A stretch of DNA of 64,000 nucleotides from Alistipes sp. (lineage in GTDB: Bacteria; Bacteroidota; Bacteroidia; Bacteroidales; Rikenellaceae): positions 1 through 64,000 of the forward strand of contig JAFZEX010000024.1 of NCBI GenBank assembly GCA_017560425.1, given 5' to 3'. A program made the position numbers and the translations under genes. This document shows, piece after piece, positions 15,906 to 23,201 of this stretch. Numbering within the stretch: position 1 is the first letter of the stretch; every line of letters begins with the position of its first letter. The notes beneath the pieces are model-generated. The model did not search any database. It saw only the letters and a program-made list of their open reading frames with translations, and was not told the DNA's origin.

Positions 15906-17576
15906 ATGAGAAGAGCATTTTTAGTGTGTGGCCTTGCGCTGGCTGTGTGTGGTGCTCAGGCGCAGCAGCAGGGGCGTGACGATAGGGACTTCGAGGTAGG
16001 CAGAGCCATCGAGATAATGTCGAACATGATCTATGAGCTCGACACAAAATATGTTAAAGAGGTCGATGTAGACGACCTTCTCGAGTGGGCAGCCTATGGC
16101 ATGAGCCGTGCTACCGACCCCTACTCGGAGTACTACTCTGAGGAGGGCATGGAGAATTTCGAGATCGGCACCACCGGAAAGTATGGCGGCATTGGCTCGC
16201 CTATTCGCAAGCGTGGCGACTATATCGTCTTTGGTCAGCCCTACGAGGGTTGCCCTGCCGATGAGGGTGGCGTGAAGGCTGGCGACAAGATCTTGGCTAT
16301 CGATGGTGTTGATGCCACTAAGATGTCGGTGAATAAGGTTAGCAGTGCGCTGCGTGGCGATGCCGGAACAGATGTTGTGGTGCGTGTCGAGCGCATCTAC
16401 GACGGTAAGAGGGAGGATCTCACGCTCCATCGCCGAAGAATTGCTGTGCCCAGCGTGCCCTATGCTGGTATCATCCGTGATGGCGTGGGATATATCTGCC
16501 ACAACGACTTTATCGATGGAAGCTACGACGAGGTGCGCAAGGCTATCGAAGCGATGATGGCCGAGGGTGAGCTTCGTGGCTTGGTGCTCGACTACCGCTC
16601 AAATGGTGGAGGTCTTCTGCGTGAGGCTGTTGCCATCGCCTCGCTGTTTGTCGATAAGGGCGAGAGTATTGTTACCACCAAGGGTCGTGACAATTCGTCG
16701 GTGCGCTATTTTAACACCGAGCATGAGCCTATACTGCGTGACATCCCTATCGTGATATTGGTCAATGGCTCGTCGGCATCTGCAACAGAGATCTTGTCGG
16801 GCTCGCTCCAGGATATGGATCGTGCTGTGGTCATGGGTCAGCGCACCTATGGCAAGGGCTTGGTGCAGAGCACAGTGCACCTCGGCTATAACACCTACCT
16901 TAAGCTCACCACCGAGAAGTATTATATCCCGTCGGGTCGTTGCATTCAGGCTCACGACTACACCCAGCGCAATAGCGACGGCACAATAGCTCAGGTGCCC
17001 GACTCGCTAATCAAGGAGTTTAAGACACGTGGTGGCCGCAGGGTCTATGATGGTGGTGGCATTGTGCCCGACGTAAAGCTCGAGCCCCAATACTTCAGCC
17101 GTTTTGCCGCTACACTCTCGTCGTTGGGCTATATCGACGATTGGTGTGACGACTACATGCGTCGCCATCGTGACGATAGGGTCGATGTTCGCACCTTCAA
17201 GCTTAGCGACCAGGAGTATAACAACTTCGTTGAGTTTATCGCCAGCAAGGATATAGAGTATGAGTCGGAGAGCCGTCGTGCGCTAAAGAGCTTGGAGAAG
17301 GCGCTTCAGAACGATCTCTACGACGAGGCGTTGCGTGAGGAGCTGAAGCGCTTCGAGGAGCTTATCAAAGACGACAAGCTGTCGAACATGCAGACCTACC
17401 GTGAGGATATCGAGCGCATCGTCGTATACGAAATCCTCACCCGCTCAGCCTATCTTCGTGGTGCCATGGAGCACTATGCCATAACCGACGAGGAGGTAGA
17501 GAGGGCTATTAACCTAATTCTCAACGAGGAGGAGTATCGTCGCATACTTCGTGAGCAGCACTTGCCAATGCACTAA
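15906..17576 (+). CDS. S41-family carboxy-terminal processing peptidase
   Basis: A 556-residue periplasmic serine protease of the CtpA/Prc family (C-terminal processing or tail-specific). A signal peptide (residues 1-20, AVCGAQA) precedes an N-terminal helical region. The PDZ domain spans about 85-165 (YGGIGSPIRKRGDYIVF...GVKAGDKILAIDGVDA). The peptidase domain spans ~175-365, with catalytic Ser290 in NGSSASATE and Lys317 in TYGKGLVQ. A ~190-residue helical C-terminal region follows. It is translationally coupled to the next gene (1-base overlap), a histidine kinase, which suggests an envelope-stress or cell-wall role (inference). Confidence 0.92.
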   Translation: MRRAFLVCGLALAVCGAQAQQQGRDDRDFEVGRAIEIMSNMIYELDTKYVKEVDVDDLLEWAAYGMSRATDPYSEYYSEEGMENFEIGTTGKYGGIGSPIRKRGDYIVFGQPYEGCPADEGGVKAGDKILAIDGVDATKMSVNKVSSALRGDAGTDVVVRVERIYDGKREDLTLHRRRIAVPSVPYAGIIRDGVGYICHNDFIDGSYDEVRKAIEAMMAEGELRGLVLDYRSNGGGLLREAVAIASLFVDKGESIVTTKGRDNSSVRYFNTEHEPILRDIPIVILVNGSSASATEILSGSLQDMDRAVVMGQRTYGKGLVQSTVHLGYNTYLKLTTEKYYIPSGRCIQAHDYTQRNSDGTIAQVPDSLIKEFKTRGGRRVYDGGGIVPDVKLEPQYFSRFAATLSSLGYIDDWCDDYMRRHRDDRVDVRTFKLSDQEYNNFVEFIASKDIEYESESRRALKSLEKALQNDLYDEALREELKRFEELIKDDKLSNMQTYREDIERIVVYEILTRSAYLRGAMEHYAITDEEVERAINLILNEEEYRRILREQHLPMH

Positions 17577-18808
17577 TGATGAAGCTCAGGGATAAGATAG
17601 TTCACGGACGCATATTCTCGGCACGCCGCCGCACCATAGTCATAGCTATCGGTTTGGCGCTCGCCCTGCTCTCGATATGCTATACGTGGAGGGTGTCTAC
17701 CCATATGCGCCACGAGGACGAGGCGGCAATTCAGCAGCTGCGTGATAGCGAGCAGAATGATGTGAAGATGTGGGAGGATATACTGCATTCGTCACGCTAC
17801 ATCTTCAATGAGCCTCAGCTACTTAAGGAGCTCGCCGAGCATACTACAATCCCCTTTGTCATCACCGACGATGCGCTTACACCCCTTGTTAGCAACCTCC
17901 CCGACGAGGTGCTTTCCAATGCCGAGCAGCTGCGTAGCGAGATCATGTCCATGAGCCTTGTCAATCAGCCTGTCACGGTGAGCTATCGCATTCCGCCCAT
18001 TAACTTCACGATCTACTACGGCGCTACCGACTACTCGATGCTTGTGTCGAATGCCCATAGCAAGGCGCTATCGTACTTCCCCTATGTGCAGCTCTTCATC
18101 ATCGGCATCTTCGCCATCTTTGCCTACATCGCCTTTCTATCGACTAAGCAAGATGAGCAGAACAGAGTGTGGGTGGGCCTTGCCAAGGAGACAGCACACC
18201 AGCTCGGCACGCCAACATCGTCGCTCTTGGGCTGGGTCGAGTATCTGCGTGGTCAGCCTGTCGATCAGATGGCTGTGGACGAGATCGAGAAGGACTTGGT
18301 GCACCTAAACAAGGTTGTCGATCGCTTCTCGAAGATTGGCTCCGAGACGCAGCTTAAGCCTATGAACATCAACGAGGTTGTGGGCGACACGGTGCTCTAC
18401 TTCCGTCGTCGTGTGCCCCGCAACGTGACGCTCAACTACAACGGCTTGGCAATGGCACCCATCGAGGCTCCGATAAATGCGGCTCTCTTCGAGTGGGTTG
18501 TCGAGAACCTTATGAAAAACTCGCTCGATGCCTTGCAGGGACATGGTGTCATCGATGTGGTTATTGGCGAGGAGGGCAATGCTGTCTATGTCGAGGTTAG
18601 CGACACGGGTAAGGGCATCGCCAAGGGTAATTGGACTCGCATATTCGAGCCAGGATTTACAACAAAGACACGTGGCTGGGGCCTTGGACTCTCGCTCTCA
18701 CGTCGCATTATCGAGGAGTACCACAAGGGACGTATTGCCGTTGTGCGCTCGGAGGTGGGCAAGGGCACAACAATACGTGTAACACTAAACCGAAAGGAAA
18801 ATGAGTAA
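17576..18808 (+). CDS. Membrane sensor histidine kinase
   Basis: A 410-residue histidine kinase. It has a membrane helix at ~20-40, a periplasmic sensing region (~41-165) with no recognised domain, and a second helix at ~163-187. The dimerisation domain contains the phospho-acceptor His in AKETAHQLGTPTSSLLGW. The ATPase domain has the N box NLMKNSLDAL and the G boxes SDTGKGIAKG and TRGWGLGLSLSRR. No response regulator is adjacent, so the partner is elsewhere. It overlaps ctpA by one base (TAATG) and DUF4271 by eight. A second in-frame ATG at 17579 is an equally possible start. Confidence 0.9.
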   Translation: MMKLRDKIVHGRIFSARRRTIVIAIGLALALLSICYTWRVSTHMRHEDEAAIQQLRDSEQNDVKMWEDILHSSRYIFNEPQLLKELAEHTTIPFVITDDALTPLVSNLPDEVLSNAEQLRSEIMSMSLVNQPVTVSYRIPPINFTIYYGATDYSMLVSNAHSKALSYFPYVQLFIIGIFAIFAYIAFLSTKQDEQNRVWVGLAKETAHQLGTPTSSLLGWVEYLRGQPVDQMAVDEIEKDLVHLNKVVDRFSKIGSETQLKPMNINEVVGDTVLYFRRRVPRNVTLNYNGLAMAPIEAPINAALFEWVVENLMKNSLDALQGHGVIDVVIGEEGNAVYVEVSDTGKGIAKGNWTRIFEPGFTTKTRGWGLGLSLSRRIIEEYHKGRIAVVRSEVGKGTTIRVTLNRKENE

Positions 18809-19658
18809 AGCAATCACTATACACGACTTCGAACGTGCGGGCTTCGATGTAGTCTCGCCAAATGCGATGTTTGGTCGCAGCTCAACACTTATGTCGGGCG
18901 ACCCTATTTTCGAGGGTGGCTTTCATGCTGTTGCTCCCGACCAAATCTTTGGCAAGGGGAATGTGCTTGCCGAGTACGGGCCCACAACGATTATCCCCGA
19001 GTCGTTCATCGATTCGATAGTCTATCAGCTCTTTATCTTCATAGCCTTTGTGCTCTATCTGCACATGTTGCTCCACTCGTGGGGCTTCATTGGCGCTATA
19101 TGGGGTAACCTCTTTAGCGTGCATAGCGAGCGCCGCATGGCAAGCGAGGGTGGCGAGCTCCCGCTGAGCTACTTTAAGGTGGCTGCCATCATCGTCGGCA
19201 TACTCATGGTTGCGCTTATTGGCGTGCGCATTGCCGACCTCGGCATCGAGCCCAACTCACCCATCTACCACTCGCTGCTCGATCTATTTATTCCCGTGGT
19301 GTCGCTCCTCGCTATCTTGGTGCTCGTGGCATGGCTCTACGCTCTGCATATCATCTCGGGGTGGGTCACTCTCTCGCCTGTTGTCGAGGAGCTGTCGAGC
19401 ATCTCGCTCATTAACTTTGTGCGCTATGTGGTGCTCATGTTCCCCCTCGTTGGAGCCTGGCTTGTTGCCCCTGTCGATTCGCTTCGTGGCTGGAGCATAG
19501 CCCTTATTTCGGGCACAGCACTCCTGCTTTTGATCTATCTAAAAGATACTTTTGTATTCTTTATTGCAAAAAAAATTCCGATTTTGTATTGGATTTTGTA
19601 CCTTTGCACCGCTTTTTTGTTGCCAATGAGCTTTGTTATGAGAATGTTACAAAACTAA
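18801..19658 (+). CDS. DUF4271 membrane protein
   Basis: A 285-residue integral membrane protein of the DUF4271 family, found in Bacteroidota just upstream of hemD. The N-terminal ~70 residues are soluble. About six to seven membrane helices follow (FIDSIVYQLFIFIAFVLYL, VAAIIVGILMVALIGV, and so on to LYLCTAFLLPMSFVM). It overlaps the histidine kinase by 8 bases. Function is unknown in the family. Confidence 0.85.
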   Translation: MSKAITIHDFERAGFDVVSPNAMFGRSSTLMSGDPIFEGGFHAVAPDQIFGKGNVLAEYGPTTIIPESFIDSIVYQLFIFIAFVLYLHMLLHSWGFIGAIWGNLFSVHSERRMASEGGELPLSYFKVAAIIVGILMVALIGVRIADLGIEPNSPIYHSLLDLFIPVVSLLAILVLVAWLYALHIISGWVTLSPVVEELSSISLINFVRYVVLMFPLVGAWLVAPVDSLRGWSIALISGTALLLLIYLKDTFVFFIAKKIPILYWILYLCTAFLLPMSFVMRMLQN

Positions 19659-19774
19659 GCAATGTTTTGTAATCTTCTATTTTGCTGATTGCGAGCGCCG
19701 TCTAAAATGATTGTTGTGCTTGCGATTGGCTAATTGGTTATGAAAATAGAGTATTTAGTAGAAATATAAAATTA

Positions 19775-20638
19775 TTGAAGACGTTGAAAGTAAGTAAAAT
19801 TTTAGTGTCGCAACCCCGTCCGGCAGTAATTGAGAAATCCCCATTTTACGAATTTGCTGAGAAGCATGGTCTCGAGATCGACTACAAGCCTTTGATCCGT
19901 GTAGTAGGAGTTTCGCTCAAGGAGTTTAGGGCGCAGCGCACCGAGATTCTCGACCACACAACAATGATCTTCTCGTCACGCACGACCATCGACAGCTTCT
20001 TCCGCATCTGCGAGGAGGCTCGCATCACCGTTCCCGAGACGATGAAGTATATCTGCAACACCGAGGCTGTAGCCCTCTACTTGCAGAAGTATATCGTATA
20101 TCGCAAGCGTAAGATCTCGTTTGCCGATGGCACCTTCAACTCGTTGTTGGAGCTTATCGTTAAGCACAAGGACGAGAAGTTTATGTTGGCGCTCACCGAG
20201 CCTTTCAAGCCTGAGCTCCCCGACACCCTTGCCAAGCTAAAGCTTAAGGTTAGCCCTGTGGTCTTCGCCCGCACCGTAGCTGCCGACATGTCGGAGCTTA
20301 AGCCCGAGGAGTACGACATCATCGCCCTCTACTCGCCCTCTGACGTTAAGGCGTTGTGCGAGAACTTCGACCCCGAGAAGCTTCCTGTGGTATCTACCTT
20401 CGGCGAGGCAACACTCCGTGCCGCTATCGACGCTGGCCTCAAGGTAAAGGCGTCGGCACCATCGCCCCAGGCACCATCTATGGTTAAGGCTCTCGACATC
20501 TACTGCAGCAAGGTTGAGGAGGGTCTTTCGGTTGAGGATGCCGAGCTTCACGAGGACCTCGACAAGGAGGAGTTTATCCGTGCACAGCAGACCAAGCTTC
20601 AGAAGAAGACACGTGTGCGCACACGCAAGACAGAGTAA
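19775..20638 (+). CDS. hemD: Uroporphyrinogen-III synthase (TTG start)
   Basis: A 287-residue protein of the HemD family, which cyclises hydroxymethylbilane to uroporphyrinogen III. Family features are the opening KVSKILVSQPRP, the DHTTMIFSSRTTIDSFFRI segment, and the second-domain sequence EYDIIALYSPSDVKAL. A Lys/Arg-rich tail ends the protein. The start appears to be TTG at 19775. The frame is open upstream to a stop at 19703 but contains no ATG, and the conserved N-terminus begins immediately after the TTG. The stop codon overlaps the start of rnpA. Some Bacteroidota homologues are only called HemD-like; enzymatic activity is inferred. Confidence 0.85.
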   Translation: MKTLKVSKILVSQPRPAVIEKSPFYEFAEKHGLEIDYKPLIRVVGVSLKEFRAQRTEILDHTTMIFSSRTTIDSFFRICEEARITVPETMKYICNTEAVALYLQKYIVYRKRKISFADGTFNSLLELIVKHKDEKFMLALTEPFKPELPDTLAKLKLKVSPVVFARTVAADMSELKPEEYDIIALYSPSDVKALCENFDPEKLPVVSTFGEATLRAAIDAGLKVKASAPSPQAPSMVKALDIYCSKVEEGLSVEDAELHEDLDKEEFIRAQQTKLQKKTRVRTRKTE

Positions 20639-21024
20639 TGAATAGTAGCAAGCCTAATGCCCTGCCCAAGTGCGAGCGCCTATGTTCGCTACGAGCGCTC
20701 CGCCGCCTATTTGAGGAGGGACGCTCAGGCTTCGTCTACCCATTCCGCTACACATATCTTACCGAGGAGAGCACGTCGCCAAGTGTCGAGGTGCTCTTCT
20801 CTGTGCCTAAGCGCAACCACAAGCGTGCCAATAAACGCAACCTCCTCAAGCGCCGCATGCGTGAGGCATATCGCCTAAACAATGCCGAGCTAAAGAGCGA
20901 GGTGCAGAGTCGTGGCAAGGCACTCGACATCGCCTTGATATATTCGTCTAAGGAGATACTTCCATCAACAACCATAGCACATGCCCTCACCAAGATTTTG
21001 GCAGAGATCGCTCAGCGTGTTTAA
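20638..21024 (+). CDS. rnpA: Ribonuclease P protein component
   Basis: The protein subunit of RNase P (128 aa), which helps the catalytic RNA remove tRNA 5' leaders. The RNA-binding motif [18 protein letters not shown] at about residues 61-78 is diagnostic, and the N-terminal [17 protein letters not shown] is the usual substrate-leader cleft. Its ATG overlaps the hemD stop (TAATG). It overlaps yidD by 44 bases at its 3' end. Confidence 0.93.
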   Translation: MNSSKPNALPKCERLCSLRALRRLFEEGRSGFVYPFRYTYLTEESTSPSVEVLFSVPKRNHKRANKRNLLKRRMREAYRLNNAELKSEVQSRGKALDIALIYSSKEILPSTTIAHALTKILAEIAQRV

Positions 21025-21241
21025 GCGCATCGTGGCATTTCCGCTGATTATGCTTGTGCGCTTCTATCAGCTATGCCTCTCGCCCCTCAAGCCCCCAACA
21101 TGTCGTTTCACCCCCACCTGCTCGCAGTATGCCATCGAAGCACTCCGCAAGCACGGACCTATCAAGGGGTTGTATCTTACGGTAAGGCGACTACTGCGTT
21201 GCCATCCATGGGGTGGGTCGGGCTACGACCCCGTCCCATAA
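20981..21241 (+). CDS. yidD: Membrane protein insertion efficiency factor YidD
   Basis: YidD (86 aa from the ATG at 20981) assists insertion of proteins through YidC. The family signature is complete: [33 protein letters not shown] and the end [13 protein letters not shown]. The start is uncertain. The ATG lies 44 bases inside rnpA; a GTG at 21017 would give a 74-residue protein closer to the usual length. The rnpA-yidD pairing is conserved. The stop codon lies at the first base of a structured element. Confidence 0.9.
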   Translation: MPSPRFWQRSLSVFKRIVAFPLIMLVRFYQLCLSPLKPPTCRFTPTCSQYAIEALRKHGPIKGLYLTVRRLLRCHPWGGSGYDPVP

Positions 21242-21368
21242 TTTGTTGTGATAAGGGGTCGATTGCGTCCCCTAACAAAAAATGCCGACAATGAGCAGTA
21301 CTTCGAGTACAGCCCATCGTCGGCATTTTTGCCGAGTGTAGCACTCGGCACCCTTCTGACAACAAATT
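21240..21368. repeat. TTTGTTG-bounded structured element, copy 1
   Basis: Inverted ends AATTTGTTG (21240) and CAACAAATT (to 21368). Inside are hairpin 1 (AGGGG/CCCCT), a terminator-like hairpin 2 (AAATGCCGAC 21280-21289 with GTCGGCATTT 21319-21328, apical GTAC-TTCGA-GTAC) followed by Ts, and hairpin 3 (GCCGAGT/ACTCGGC). The left end includes the yidD stop. The central hairpin probably terminates the hemD-rnpA-yidD transcript. Confidence 0.8.
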
Positions 21369-21399
21369 AGGTCGTGGTGCTTAGTTAGGTGGGCAGGGG

Positions 21400-21540
21400 C
21401 AAAGCAGAGAGAGAATATAGTGAATTTAGGGAGTATAGTGAATATAGGGAGTGGTTGTGCTTTGCGAATAAATGCTGATAGCGCCCTCCCTAAACTCCCT
21501 AAACTCCTTAAACTCTCTAAGCTCCCTATTTCTGCGCTAA
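21400..21540. repeat. Diverged copy of the AGCGCC-core 9-bp repeat element
   Basis: A left arm of AATTTAGGGAGTATAGTG type (about 21419-21450) leads to a core GCTTTGCGAATAAATGCTG ending in ATAGCGCCC, a diverged form of the core at 12244. A right arm of CCCTAAACT units follows, ending CTATTTCTGCGC. Core and arms occur in the same order as at 12.2 kb. Confidence 0.75.
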
Positions 21541-21655
21541 TTTGGATGGTAGGGGTGTATGGAAGATAGGGAATATGGGTAAATAGGGAAGATAGGGTTG
21601 TGATACCCTCGCCTCATCGACCCTATCAAGCCCTATCGACCCTCTCGCCCCTATT
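21541..21655. repeat. Inverted repeat of GATAGGGAA / CCCTATCGA units
   Basis: The left arm has GGAAGATAGGGAATATGGG and AAATAGGGAAGATAGGG. The right arm has CCTCATCGACCCTATCAAG and CCCTATCGACCCTCTCGCC. The two arms are approximate reverse complements with roughly 9-10-base periodicity, around a short centre (TTGTGATA). With the preceding element it fills the 21.37-21.66 kb gap. Confidence 0.65.
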
Positions 21656-21746
21656 AAAAAATAGTGTAAAAAAACCACCTCCTTACTATTTAAGGCAAAA
21701 AAACATTCATCTTATATAATATATTCTCGCTACTCGGCGTTATGAT

Positions 21747-21780
21747 TGTGCAAATGAGAGTTGTGCATGAAATTTGCACA
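21747..21780 (+). promoter_or_regulatory. Inverted repeat TGTGCAAAT / ATTTGCACA upstream of the PepSY genes
   Basis: TGTGCAAAT (21747-21755) and its exact complement ATTTGCACA (21772-21780) are 25 bases apart centre to centre, with a related TTGTGCAT between them. They sit 20 bases before the start codon, so a regulator-binding site is plausible. No clear TAnnTTTG box is visible here. Confidence 0.45.
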
Positions 21781-21799
21781 GGTGTGTTATACAATCAAA

Positions 21800-22267
21800 A
21801 TGAGAAAAAAGATGAAAAAGATTACTACAATTATTGTTGCTCTGGTGGTGATGCTTGCTCCTGTAATGGCATCTGACAGAGGTGTTTACGACGATGACCG
21901 TCACATTCACTATTCCGAGTTACCTGCCCAGGCACAGGCATTCGTAAAGCAGTACTTCGCCACCGAGCGAGTTCAGTATGTCACCCTCGACAAGGGTGTT
22001 GTGTCGGACGAGTACAAGGTGGTGTTCGAGAGTGGCAAGAAGCTCGAGTTTGACGGCGCTGGCAATTGGGTTGAGGTCGATTGTCGCAACGAGGCAGTGC
22101 CCGCAGCCATCATTCCTAAGCAGATAGCCACGTATGTCGCTCAGCACCACCACAACCACACCATCGTAGAGCTTAAGCGTGAGCGCCACGAGTGGGAGGC
22201 GAAGCTAAGCAACGGTCGTGAGCTGACGTTCGACAAGCGAGGCAAGCTCGTGGATGTGGACGACTAA
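21800..22267 (+). CDS. PepSY-like domain secreted protein
   Basis: A 155-residue exported protein with a signal peptide (to about VMASDR) and two PepSY-like repeats. The first is IHYSELPAQAQAFVKQYF...YKVVFESGKKLEFDGAGNW. The second is IPKQIATYVAQHHHNHTIVELKRERHEWEAKLSNGRELTFDKRGK. Such proteins are common in gut Bacteroidota; the family is thought to bind or inhibit periplasmic partners, but this is not demonstrated. ATGs at 21800 and 21812 are both possible. It precedes a related lipoprotein by 34 bases. Confidence 0.85.
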   Translation: MRKKMKKITTIIVALVVMLAPVMASDRGVYDDDRHIHYSELPAQAQAFVKQYFATERVQYVTLDKGVVSDEYKVVFESGKKLEFDGAGNWVEVDCRNEAVPAAIIPKQIATYVAQHHHNHTIVELKRERHEWEAKLSNGRELTFDKRGKLVDVDD

Positions 22268-22301
22268 ACCTTTGATTATTAACTATTAAATCGATTTTAC
22301 A

Positions 22302-22790
22302 ATGAAAAAGATACTATCTCTTGCAGCCGCTATCTTAGCACTCTGTGCCGTGGGCTGCGACAAGGACTATACCCCTGATACGAGCCTCAGCGCTGCATTT
22401 AAGCAGGCATATCCCGATGCTGTGGATGTGGAGTGGGAGCGTGAGCACCATCACATCGTTGCTGAGTTCAAGCTCCCGGGCGTGTCTAACGAGTGCGAGG
22501 CGTGGTTTACGAAGGAGGGCACATGGGTGCTCACAACCTACGACATAGCCTACTCATCACTCCCCGAGGCTGTGCGCAACGCCTTCGAGAGCGAGTACGG
22601 CTCGATGACCCCCGTGGATAGCGTCACCCACGTCGAGCGTAGCAATGGCGACGACGTATACTTCATCGAGATCGAGAGCCTCCTCAACGACGAGCTTGTC
22701 GATATCTTCTTGGATTACAATGCTAATGGCGAGCTCCTGAGAACATGGGTAGAGGTAGAATACTACGACAACATCTACTACTACCTGTAA
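22302..22790 (+). CDS. PepSY-like lipoprotein
   Basis: A 162-residue lipoprotein (signal peptide ending CAVGC, Cys19) with two PepSY-like units: LSAAFKQAYPDAVDVEWERE...CEAWFTKEGTWV, and LPEAVRNAFESEYGSMTPVDSVTHVERSNG...VDIFLDYNANGEL. It probably forms an operon with the preceding PepSY protein, since no separate promoter is visible. The stop codon abuts structured element copy 2, whose hairpin likely ends the transcript. Confidence 0.85.
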   Translation: MKKILSLAAAILALCAVGCDKDYTPDTSLSAAFKQAYPDAVDVEWEREHHHIVAEFKLPGVSNECEAWFTKEGTWVLTTYDIAYSSLPEAVRNAFESEYGSMTPVDSVTHVERSNGDDVYFIEIESLLNDELVDIFLDYNANGELLRTWVEVEYYDNIYYYL

Positions 22791-22915
22791 TTTGTTGTGA
22801 TAAGGAGGCATCTACTGCCGCTAACAAAAATAAATGAGAATGGGCAGTACATCTTAGTACAGCCCATCCTCATTTTTTTTGCCGAGCGTTGTATTTGCCA
22901 CCTTCTAACAACAAA
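22789..22915. repeat. TTTGTTG-bounded structured element, copy 2
   Basis: It has the same plan as copy 1: AATTTGTTGTGATAAG start, central hairpin ATGAG-AATGGGC...GCCCAT-CCTCAT with apical GTAC-ATCTTA-GTAC, T8, then a third weak hairpin and TTCTAACAACAAA end. The stem sequence of the central hairpin differs from copy 1 but pairing is kept. It starts at the stop codon of the PepSY lipoprotein. Confidence 0.8.
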
Positions 22916-23158
22916 CTGTTTCCTGTGATAAGGGGTCTAATGAGTTTAGTGAGTTTAGGGAATTTAGTGAGTTTAGTGAATTTAGGGAATTTAGTGAGTT
23001 TAGAGAGGCGCTACCGACAATTTTCTGCAAGGCATAATCCCTAAGTTCCCTAAGTTCCCTAAATTCCTTAATCTCCTTAATCTCCCTAATCTCCCTAATC
23101 TCCTTAAACTCCCTAAACTCCCTAAACTCACTATTATCACGCTCTTAACAAACAAAAA
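22916..23158. repeat. Element ends TTTCCTGTGATAAG...TTAACAAACAAA filled with 9-bp repeats
   Basis: It directly follows copy 2 and starts TTTCCTGTGATAAGG, exactly like the second member of the tandem pair at 28.9 kb, and ends in ATTATCACGCTCTTAACAAAC. The interior is not the usual hairpin but an inverted 9-bp-repeat element. A left arm AGTGAGTTTAGGGAATTT (22940-23005) leads to the GCGCTACCGACAATTTTC core (23007-23033, reverse complement of the 12.2 kb core). A right arm of CCTAATCTC/CCCTAAACT units (23035-23132) completes it. Confidence 0.75.
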
Positions 23159-23184
23159 AAAAGGTGCCCGCAAGCACCTTTTTT
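23154..23184. terminator. Terminator after lipoprotein 23202 (minus strand)
   Basis: AAAAAAGGTGC and GCACCTTTTTT pair around CCGCAA. T runs on both strands allow bidirectional termination; it lies ~18 bases beyond the minus-strand stop codon. Confidence 0.85.
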
Positions 23185-23201
23185 ATCGTTATAAAACATC
23201 G

